From JAGXLP01 sp042218715 (GTDB taxonomy: Bacteria > Bipolaricaulota > Bipolaricaulia > M55B111), in NCBI GenBank assembly GCA_042218715.1, contig JBDGQU010000058.1, forward strand, positions 1 to 9,862: a stretch of 9,862 nucleotides of DNA, read 5' to 3'. A program made the translations under genes and the position numbers. Numbering within the stretch: the first letter of the stretch is position 1; the number at the start of each line of letters is the position of its first letter. A model generated the notes under the pieces. The model saw only the letters and a program-made list of their open reading frames with translations. It was not told the origin of the DNA and made no database searches. Shown here in pieces: positions 1 to 5,259 of the stretch.

Positions 1-397
1 GTACACTATATATAGCTATCCTCTATGCCTATAAAAACTCCGGTTAAAAATTCTGAGTAGTTCCTTATTCTATCTCCTATCACTTTTACCAATCCTTCAG
101 TTCTCTACACCCCAAATATCTAATCCAAAAAACTGTCAAAGAACTTCTACACCTGTAAACTAATTCTAATCTAACCAATCTCCCCGATAATTGCAAACAA
201 ATGGTATAATTTCTAACAAAAGTAAAAGATAACGACAAAAACCAAAAGAAAAAATCGTCAATAGAGGTTACAACTCAGATAAAATAAACTTATAAGGATT
301 ATCTTTACCGCCCAATTAGCGGCCTAAAATGTGAAATTTTCAGAATATAAGATTTCTTTTTCTTCACTCAACCGGCCTCCTCTTGAAAGGTTTGTTC

Positions 398-406
398 TGT
401 TATACT
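398..406 (+). promoter_or_regulatory. Candidate extended -10 promoter for the DUF47-pit operon
   Basis: The string TGTTATACT fits an extended -10 (TGn followed by TATACT) and lies about 70 nt before the DUF47 start. No good -35 is present at the usual 17-nt distance, which is common for extended -10 promoters. TTGAAA at 383-388 is too close to pair with it. This is a pattern match only, and other AT-rich hexamers nearby (for example around 429-436) could serve instead. Confidence 0.3.
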
Positions 407-465
407 AACATCATATAACTAACTAAACTATATACTAATAATAAAAGCTTGTTATGATGATCAAC

Positions 466-470
466 GGAGG
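466..470 (+). promoter_or_regulatory. Ribosome binding site of the DUF47 gene
   Basis: GGAGG is separated by 6 nt from the ATG at 477, a strong canonical Shine-Dalgarno that fixes this start. Confidence 0.75.
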
Positions 471-476
471 ACTGGT

Positions 477-1184
477 ATGACACTTTTCAACTTTAATAAA
501 ATTAAAGACATCAGACGAACTTTTACCGGTTTTCTTACGGAGACCTCTCCTTTTGAGCAGTTGTCTCAACACGCCGAGGAGGTACAGGCAACTGTTCACG
601 CTTTGGTAGAAGAATTACATGGATACACTCAAGGACAGGAAATCAAAGGAGAAGAAGTCTCCAACCTCGAATTCGAAGCAGACCAAAAAAAGCAAGAAAT
701 CAGAAGGGAGCTACCACGAAGCGATTTGTTGATGCCTGTGGCGAGGTCCGATTTACTGTCTTTACTTTGGCATCAGGACGAAATAGCAGACAATTCGCAG
801 GATGTAGCAGAGCTACTCCCTCTATTAAAGCTCAAATCACAACTTCCGAGTGAATATCAAGACTCTCTGGATAGGTTGGCGGAAATACTAAAAAAATCGA
901 TTCGAGAATACAGGGATATAGTTGTAAATGCCGGAGCAATTATCAAAGGGACCACCAGTGGAGAGGAAAAGGTTAATGAAGTTTGGAGCTCAATTGAAAA
1001 GATAAACAAACTAGAGCATAATGCAGACAAAACAACTAGAAAGGCAGTGAAATCCGTCTACGAGGCAGAAGGAATGGAGGGAATAGAAAAGTATCATTTA
1101 ATTCAAATCGCCCTCAAGGCTAACAATATTTTGGATCACATTGAAAACGCGGCCAACTTTATAAGGATCATGACCAATCGTTAA
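477..1184 (+). CDS. DUF47 family (PhoU-like) protein, partner of PiT transporter
   Basis: A 235-residue, all-helical, charged, soluble protein of the DUF47/TIGR00153 family, which is distantly related to PhoU. Family members are usually around 210-225 residues, so this one is full length. The N-terminus has the family's Phe-rich opening (TLFNFNKIKD). Further on are the usual acidic helical segments (EEVSNLEFEADQKKQEIRRE at about 61-80, and INKLEHNADKTTRKAVKSVY in the C-terminal half) whose E/D-x-x-x-D and H/D residues form metal-binding sites in PhoU proteins. The gene ends with a helix close to HIENAANFIRIM. DUF47 genes sit next to pit genes very often and are thought to regulate or assist low-affinity phosphate uptake. 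That is family knowledge; the exact role is inferred. The gene is followed after 24 nt by the transporter, so the two probably form one operon. Confidence 0.88.
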   Translation: MTLFNFNKIKDIRRTFTGFLTETSPFEQLSQHAEEVQATVHALVEELHGYTQGQEIKGEEVSNLEFEADQKKQEIRRELPRSDLLMPVARSDLLSLLWHQDEIADNSQDVAELLPLLKLKSQLPSEYQDSLDRLAEILKKSIREYRDIVVNAGAIIKGTTSGEEKVNEVWSSIEKINKLEHNADKTTRKAVKSVYEAEGMEGIEKYHLIQIALKANNILDHIENAANFIRIMTNR

Positions 1185-1208
1185 TAGTTCTAGTTACGGT
1201 GGGATAAA

Positions 1209-2153
1209 ATGATAGCTTTGTTGATTGTAGCAGGATTCTACGTTGGCTGGAATATTGGAGCAAACGACACTGCCAATTGTATAGGCACCCCGGTAGGATC
1301 AGGCCTGATTTCTTACCGTAAGATGATCTATCTGGTGGCCATCTTTGTGGTTTTAGGTGCACTTCTCCAAAGCCACAACGTCATGAAAACTATCGGAGAA
1401 GGTGTAGTGGATAATCCGCTCAACATGACCGCCGTCTTAACCGCAATGTTGGCAGCCGGAGTCTTCGTCACGCTAGCAACTTTTTTCAAAGTTCCCGTCT
1501 CCACCTCCCAGGCTATAGTAGGCGGAGTAGTAGGGGCGGCTCTGGCCATGGGAAACTCTGTAAATTTTGCTAAGGTAGCTACCATTGGAGAAGTTTGGGT
1601 AATATCTCCCCCGCTCACAGCACTAATGAGTTTTACCCTCTACCATATTCTTGCTTTCTTTCTCAAACGGGTAAAGATGGTAACTTTCTGGGATAAATTA
1701 CTGAGCTACCTGGTAATAATTTCAGGTGCTTACGTAGCCTTTTCGCTTGGTGCAAATGACGTTGGCAATTCCGTTGGCCCTTTAACCGTACTGGGGATAG
1801 ATCAGACCTGGCTGGCTTTACTGGGAGGAGTTTCCCTTTCGATCGGGGTTCTAACCTACGGTCGAAGGGTAACTGAAACCGTGGGAAAAGGAATAACCCC
1901 TCTGGGACCTCTTTCGGCCGTAGCAGCTCAGACGTCAGCAGCGGTGGCGGTTCATTTCTTCTCAATAATCGGAATCCCTGTTTCGACGTCACAGGCAATT
2001 GTGGGCGCTATAGTCGGTGTAGGCCTGGTAAAGGGAGTAAGTACAGTGAGTGCTGGCAAAATAGTGGAAATAGCGCTCGGCTGGGTCGCTACTCCCACTG
2101 CGGCTGCTCTTTTTGCCTTCTTGCTCTACAGAGGCTTACAGTTGATCATTTAG
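1209..2153 (+). CDS. pit: PiT family inorganic phosphate transporter
   Basis: A 314-residue polytopic membrane protein of the PiT (PF01384) family, which imports phosphate with H+ or Na+. It shows the family's internal duplication. The signature GANDTAN is at 17-23 and a second one, GANDVGN, at 181-187. Each half also carries PVSTSQAIVG (96-105 and 257-266) leading into a Gly-rich helix. Hydrophobic segments lie near 1-16, 39-55, 75-93, 100-115, 133-152, 165-182, 201-217, 234-255, 262-276 and 285-308. The length matches short prokaryotic PiT proteins without a large central loop. The ATG at 1209 follows GGTGGGATAAA, an acceptable SD, and the protein begins directly with the first membrane helix, as is usual. 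It lies 24 nt behind the DUF47 gene, its usual partner. Its stop codon is separated by a single base from the stop of the convergent HAD gene. Confidence 0.93.
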   Translation: MIALLIVAGFYVGWNIGANDTANCIGTPVGSGLISYRKMIYLVAIFVVLGALLQSHNVMKTIGEGVVDNPLNMTAVLTAMLAAGVFVTLATFFKVPVSTSQAIVGGVVGAALAMGNSVNFAKVATIGEVWVISPPLTALMSFTLYHILAFFLKRVKMVTFWDKLLSYLVIISGAYVAFSLGANDVGNSVGPLTVLGIDQTWLALLGGVSLSIGVLTYGRRVTETVGKGITPLGPLSAVAAQTSAAVAVHFFSIIGIPVSTSQAIVGAIVGVGLVKGVSTVSAGKIVEIALGWVATPTAAALFAFLLYRGLQLII

Positions 2154-2154
2154 T

Positions 2155-2991
2155 CTAATAAATCGAGAGAGACTGAAGCTCTCCTATATTCTCTAGAATA
2201 AAATCGGGATCGATAACGCTACGCTCCTCATCCTCACTGGATGTCACTCCAGTAAGGACCAAGGCAGCTGTAATTTCATTATCAAGTGCCATCTTTATAT
2301 CGGTTTCAAGCCTGTCCCCAATTAGCAAGCACTTACTTCTTTCCACCCCGAGTGTATCTAGGGCTGAATTTAATATATACCTAGACGGTTTTCCGGCAAT
2401 CATTTCCACTTTCTTTCCGGTAACTCCTTCAATTGCTCCAATCATCCCCGCCGCATCGGGCACTTCCCCGTCCTTTACCGGACAGGTTCTATCTGAATTG
2501 GTCGCAATAAAGTTTGCCCCATTTTTTATCGCTTCGTAAGCAATCCTAAGTTTATCGTAATGAAAATCCCTATCAAAACTCGCAATTACGTAATCTATCC
2601 TTTCGGGATCCGAAGATATCCTTACCCCATGACTCTCAAGCTCCTCCACCAAAGGGGGCTCGCCGACTACATAAGCCACGACTCCCTGGTGGTTATTAGC
2701 CAGGTATCTTGCGGTAACCAGGGAAGAATTTACGATTTGGTTCACGTCAACCGGAATTCCCAGCCGAGTAAGTTTTTGGGCGTAAACTTTCCTCCTCTGG
2801 AGCGGCTTATTAGAAATGAAAACTATCTCTTTACCCGCCTCCGTTATGTTGTCTATGATTGCCCTTGCTCCGGGAAGAAGCTCGTCACCAAGATACACCG
2901 TGCCGTCGAGATCAAATATAAATCCTTCAATGTTTTTTTGCATGGGGTTCCAATGGAGTTCTGTTTTCCAACCTTCTCCTAAGAAGTTCAT
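2155..2991 (-). CDS. HAD-IIA (NagD/AraL-type) sugar or glycerol phosphate phosphatase
   Basis: A cytosolic HAD-superfamily hydrolase of subfamily IIA, 278 residues from the first ATG. Motif I is FDLDGTVY with nucleophile D27 and acid/base D29. Motif II is FISNK with S60. A C2-type cap lies between about 80 and 195. Motif III is AGKPS with K201, and motif IV is GDRLETD with D226 and D231, which bind Mg2+. Relatives include NagD, AraL, archaeal p-nitrophenyl phosphatases and mammalian G3P/phosphoglycolate phosphatase. The substrate cannot be read from the sequence. Its position downstream of glpK and the related upstream region make a glycerol-phosphate role a reasonable guess. The start is uncertain: no good SD precedes 2991, and homologous sequence begins only at MQKNIEGFIFDLDG, so the ATG at 2943 (262 residues) may be the true start. 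The gene is convergent with pit, with 1 nt between the stop codons. Confidence 0.9.
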   Translation of the reverse strand: MNFLGEGWKTELHWNPMQKNIEGFIFDLDGTVYLGDELLPGARAIIDNITEAGKEIVFISNKPLQRRKVYAQKLTRLGIPVDVNQIVNSSLVTARYLANNHQGVVAYVVGEPPLVEELESHGVRISSDPERIDYVIASFDRDFHYDKLRIAYEAIKNGANFIATNSDRTCPVKDGEVPDAAGMIGAIEGVTGKKVEMIAGKPSRYILNSALDTLGVERSKCLLIGDRLETDIKMALDNEITAALVLTGVTSSEDEERSVIDPDFILENIGELQSLSIY

Positions 2992-3180
2992 TAAATTGAC
3001 AAACTCTATCCTAAGCTATCTCTCTTTCTCACTTGAGACCAATTTCTAAAACGGTATACAAGAAAATATCTCCACTATTTTATAAACTGATAACTTCACC
3101 AATTTGGTGCTACCCAAATTGATAATTCACTATCCGACACTTTCAACTAGCACCCAGTTTGATATCGATAATTAAGCAGT
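2992..3180 (-). promoter_or_regulatory. Upstream regulatory region of the HAD gene, related to that of glpK
   Basis: This AT-rich stretch has no gene. Two blocks match the region upstream of glpK in the same order, orientation and similar spacing. Block A is 3031-3066 against 4942-4977, 29 of 36 identical and preceded in both by CCTAAG. Block B is 3136-3174 against 5055-5093, 34 of 39 identical. The string TTCACC also recurs between the blocks. On the minus strand the order is B then A then the gene. TATAAAAT at about 3075-3082 (minus strand) could be a -10, but no paired -35 is convincing. The conservation suggests shared operators or a shared leader RNA. Which of these applies cannot be decided here. 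Confidence 0.55.
3136..3174 (-). repeat. Conserved block B, copy 1 (upstream of HAD gene)
   Basis: This copy matches 5055-5093 at 34 of 39 positions. The core on the plus strand is AGCACCCAGTTTGATATCGATAAT with one internal difference from copy 2. It contains the palindrome ATCGAT and the string CCAGTTT found in all copies. Confidence 0.75.
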
Positions 3181-3183
3181 TAA

Positions 3184-3196
3184 AGGAACGTAGTTC
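3184..3196 (-). terminator. Small hairpin between glpK and HAD gene, possible weak terminator
   Basis: GGAAC-GTA-GTTCC is a perfect 5-bp inverted repeat with a 3-nt loop. Read on the minus strand it is followed by only three T residues. It sits about 160 nt after glpK and just before conserved block B, so it could end the glpK transcript or be unrelated to termination. Confidence 0.25.
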
Positions 3197-3331
3197 CGTA
3201 AAAAACACGATTTACTAGCGCTCTGTAAAACTTTTTCCCTATAGATACCTCACATTTCCAAGAATAAAAATCACAGCTAAAACTTGATCTAACAAAAAAA
3301 CCATATAATGTCAAGAAAACCGAAAGTTTTC

Positions 3332-3354
3332 AAAAAAATTAATGAGAATTAATT
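3332..3354 (-). terminator. Candidate intrinsic terminator of glpK
   Basis: Immediately after the glpK TAG, the minus strand reads AATTAAT-TCTC-ATTAATT followed by five more T residues. This is a perfect 7-bp stem with a 4-nt loop and a T tract. The stem has no G or C, so it would be weak. A second AT-rich hairpin follows directly (3315-3331). Placement is good and strength doubtful. Confidence 0.35.
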
Positions 3355-3356
3355 CA

Positions 3357-4850
3357 CTAACTCCAATCTTTCGCTCTCTTTACTGCTTCTTGCCATCTAC
3401 CATACAGTTCCTGTCTCTCACCAGTAGCCTTAGTTGGCTCGAATCTTTTATCCTCTTTGGAACGGATTAATTTCCTTAATTCAGCCAGATCTTCCCATAA
3501 TCCGACCGCCAACCCTGCTCCGTAAGCAGCCCCTAACGCAGAAGACTCAAATATTCCAGTTCTGAGCACAGGAATTGATGACAAGTCACTCTGGAATTGA
3601 CACAGAAAATTGTTCTCAGCCGCACCACCGTCAACTCGAAGTTCAGATAGTTCTTGATCGGTCTCGTTCTCCATCGCTCGTAACACGTCCTCCACCTGAA
3701 AGGCTATCGATTCCAGCCCAGCTCTAGCGAGGTGTCGTTCATCACTTCCTCTGGTTAATCCAACAATGGTTCCGCGGGCTGAAGAATCCCAGTGCGGAGC
3801 TCCAAGACCGGTAAAAGCGGGCACCAGGTAGACACCATCGTTTCCGTCCAAACTTTCCGCTAACCTTTCGCTCTCCGCCGCTTCGTCGATAATATTCAAA
3901 CCATCTCTCAGCCACTGGATTGTAGCTCCGGTCGAATAAACCGAACCCTCGAGTGCGTATCTAGTGCTTCCATCCGATGAAAACCCGATTGTGGTTAATA
4001 AATCTTCGCAAAATCTTGGTTTTTTTCCGGTGTTCACGAGCAAGAAAGACCCTGTTCCGTAAGTATTTTTGCCTTCACCCGGACGGTAGCACCCTTGCCC
4101 GAACAAAGCTGCTTGCTGATCCCCGAGTGCTGACGCAATGGTTAAACCATCCAGAGGCCTTAAATTGTTCACCTCGCCGTACTTTTTTATGTTTTCAACT
4201 GGCTCCGGCAGGCTTTTTCTGGGAACCTGAAAGAAATCCAGAAGCTTCTGATGCCAGTTCTTATCCTCAATATCGAACAACATCGTCCGAGACGCGTTTG
4301 TGTGATCAGAAACGTAGACGTCTCCACCCGTAAGTTTCCATATAAGCCAACTCTCAATCGTACCAAAGTAGGCTTCTCCTCGTTTGACCTTGTCTCTTAA
4401 CCCGTCAACATTTTTTAGAAGCCATTCGATTTTGGTTCCGGAAAAATACGGATCCAACCTGAGCCCCGTTCTATTCTTTACCACCTCTTCAATCTCCGTT
4501 CCTTCTAGTTCCTCACAGCGGTCGGCCGTCCGGCGATCCTGCCAGACAATTCCATTGTGCAGGGGTTCTCCCTGTCCGTCCCATACAAACACTGTCTCTC
4601 TCTGATTGGTAATACCAATGCTCGCAAGATCACTGGCGGTCAACCCGGCTTTATCCAGAGCTTCTTCTGTAATCAGCTTCAAATTCTCCCAGATTTCTCT
4701 CGGGCTGTGTTCTATCCAGCCGGGCTCGGGGTAAATCTGCTCGTGTTCTTTATAGGCCGCACTTACTTGCTCACCTTTACGATCAAAGATTATAAATCTA
4801 GTGCCGGTTGTTCCCTGGTCGATAGCCCCCACATACTCTCGATTGTTAAT
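3357..4850 (-). CDS. glpK: Glycerol kinase
   Basis: An FGGY-family kinase that phosphorylates glycerol with ATP to sn-glycerol 3-phosphate in the cytosol. The two halves show the expected motifs (numbered from the GTG at 4832): AIDQGTTGTR phosphate-binding loop at 3-12, HSPREIW at 42-48, GITNQRET at 73-80, WQDRRT at 97-102, GDQQAALFG at 237-245, NTYGTGSFLLVNTG at 256-269, TGLGAPHW at 341-348 and VDGGAAEN at 400-407. An in-frame TAG at 4854-4856 limits extension. I place the start at ATT (4848-4850), giving 497 residues beginning NNREYVGAIDQGTT. It lies 8 nt after GGAGG and restores the usual N-terminus before the first beta strand. The GTG at 4832 would lie 26 nt from that SD and clip the strand. 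The region before GDQQAALFG lacks the His that PTS HPr phosphorylates in Firmicutes glycerol kinases, so that control is probably absent. No glpF lies beside it. Confidence 0.93.
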   Translation of the reverse strand: MNNREYVGAIDQGTTGTRFIIFDRKGEQVSAAYKEHEQIYPEPGWIEHSPREIWENLKLITEEALDKAGLTASDLASIGITNQRETVFVWDGQGEPLHNGIVWQDRRTADRCEELEGTEIEEVVKNRTGLRLDPYFSGTKIEWLLKNVDGLRDKVKRGEAYFGTIESWLIWKLTGGDVYVSDHTNASRTMLFDIEDKNWHQKLLDFFQVPRKSLPEPVENIKKYGEVNNLRPLDGLTIASALGDQQAALFGQGCYRPGEGKNTYGTGSFLLVNTGKKPRFCEDLLTTIGFSSDGSTRYALEGSVYSTGATIQWLRDGLNIIDEAAESERLAESLDGNDGVYLVPAFTGLGAPHWDSSARGTIVGLTRGSDERHLARAGLESIAFQVEDVLRAMENETDQELSELRVDGGAAENNFLCQFQSDLSSIPVLRTGIFESSALGAAYGAGLAVGLWEDLAELRKLIRSKEDKRFEPTKATGERQELYGRWQEAVKRAKDWS

Positions 4851-4858
4851 TTTCTACA

Positions 4859-4863
4859 CCTCC
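4859..4863 (-). promoter_or_regulatory. Ribosome binding site that points to an ATT start for glpK
   Basis: On the minus strand GGAGG is followed by 8 nt (TGTAGAAA) and then ATT. The spacing is ideal for ATT. It is too long for the GTG at 4832 (26 nt), and the ATG at 4834-4836 is out of frame. Confidence 0.65.
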
Positions 4864-5100
4864 GATATTTCCGCCAACCGGAACGCTATTTTCCTCGCCT
4901 TTACCGCCCATATATTCCAACCTAAGTCGAGCGATTCTCTCTCCTGAGACCAACTTCTAATTCAGTCTACAAGAAAAATAGTCCTTAGTTGAGAAACTTA
5001 GTTGTCTTCACCTGTTAGGTAATATCTAAAGCGGTAAATCAAATTGCTCTTCCCCACACTTTCACCCAGCACCCAGTTTAATATCGATAATCAACCGGTG
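4864..5100 (-). promoter_or_regulatory. Upstream regulatory region of glpK with conserved blocks A and B
   Basis: This gene-free leader carries the counterparts of the two blocks found before the HAD gene: block A at 4942-4977 and block B at 5055-5093. The distance from CCTAAG to the CACCCAGTTT core is about 149 nt here and about 140 nt there, so only a small insertion separates them. The segment nearest the gene (4864-4920) has no counterpart before the HAD gene. It includes CTTTACCGCCCA (4899-4910), which also occurs at 303-314. No clear -35/-10 pair could be assigned. A regulon-specific operator or a structured leader RNA are both possible. Confidence 0.55.
5055..5093 (-). repeat. Conserved block B, copy 2 (upstream of glpK)
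   Basis: This copy matches 3136-3174 at 34 of 39 positions. Its inner 19 bases (5066-5084) are also the left arm of a perfect inverted repeat with 5158-5176. Confidence 0.75.
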
Positions 5101-5176
5101 GTAAATACCTTCAATATAAACCGTGTCTTCTGTAAACTGGTTTAACGTTCGAAGTCTATATTAAACTGGGTGCTGG
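5066..5176. repeat. Perfect 19-bp inverted repeat between glpD and glpK
   Basis: The arms are CCAGCACCCAGTTTAATAT at 5066-5084 and its exact reverse complement at 5158-5176, with 73 nt between. Inside lies TAAAC-TG-GTTTA at 5133-5144, an imperfect palindrome containing the same AAACTGG string as the arms. A transcript reading through from glpD would be able to fold a 19-bp stem. Alternatively the arms are operator sites in opposite orientation. The 111-bp element could also be a small transposon remnant, but I see no target-site duplication. Confidence 0.7.
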
Positions 5177-5259
5177 ACCAATTTCTGTTTACCAAATAAG
5201 CCTTCGGTTAACTCTTCTCTGTTAATTTAAGAGGTCAAAACCGCTTAATTTTGGTCCAA
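5177..5259. other. Downstream flank of glpD
   Basis: There is no gene here. On the minus strand, just after the glpD stop, GGACCAAAA and TTTTGACC can pair imperfectly around a short AT-rich loop (5232-5257). GGACCAA near 5251-5257 is also complementary to TTGGTCC near 5175-5181. Neither is followed by a T run, so I do not call a terminator, and read-through from glpD into glpK remains possible. Confidence 0.4.

Larger units (their letters stand above)
1..476. other. AT-rich intergenic region with no supported gene
   Basis: No open frame of convincing length or composition is present on either strand. The stretch is strongly AT-rich compared with the genes. It contains A-rich tracts around 215-260, a short inverted repeat (CCGC / GCGG) near 308-322, and a 12-base string CTTTACCGCCCA at 303-314 that recurs at 4899-4910 in the leader of glpK. 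Its right end carries a candidate promoter and the ribosome binding site of the DUF47 gene. It may also hold the promoter of a gene lying to the left on the minus strand, but I could not identify one. Confidence 0.6.
3181..3356. other. Remainder of the glpK-HAD intergenic region
   Basis: No gene is visible. The stretch holds the short hairpin at 3184-3196, a second hairpin (GAAAAC / GTTTTC, 3315-3331) and the A/T hairpin next to the glpK stop. On the minus strand TTGACA occurs near 3308-3313, but the hexamer 17 nt further on is only TAGATC, so I do not call it a promoter. Confidence 0.5.

Noticed and set aside
191..210. TTGCAA and TATAAT as a promoter
   Set aside because: Only 8 nt separate the hexamers, far too short for a sigma-70 promoter, and no gene starts nearby downstream.
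1663..1998. 111-residue minus-strand open frame inside pit
   Set aside because: It is Arg/Pro/Leu-rich antisense translation of membrane-protein codons, a typical shadow.
2160..2185. GAGAG...CTCTC as the pit terminator
   Set aside because: The stem is short, lies inside the HAD coding sequence and has no T tract after it.
2560..2982. 140-residue plus-strand open frame inside the HAD gene
   Set aside because: It is antisense to a gene with intact HAD motifs, has unusual composition and no SD. It is a shadow frame.
3290..3313. TTGACA on the minus strand as a promoter for the HAD gene
   Set aside because: The hexamer 17 nt downstream is TAGATC (3 of 6), and the site lies more than 300 nt from the gene, beyond a candidate terminator hairpin region.
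3357..4832. glpK starting at GTG 4832
   Set aside because: It is 26 nt from the only SD and clips the first strand. The ATT at 4850 fits the spacing and family N-terminus better, though GTG cannot be fully excluded.
4557..4925. 122-residue plus-strand open frame over the glpK start
   Set aside because: It lies mostly antisense to glpK, has no recognisable features, and overlaps the conserved leader.
3031..5176. CRISPR array from the repeated blocks
   Set aside because: Only two or three copies at irregular, large distances, with divergent ends and no spacer pattern.
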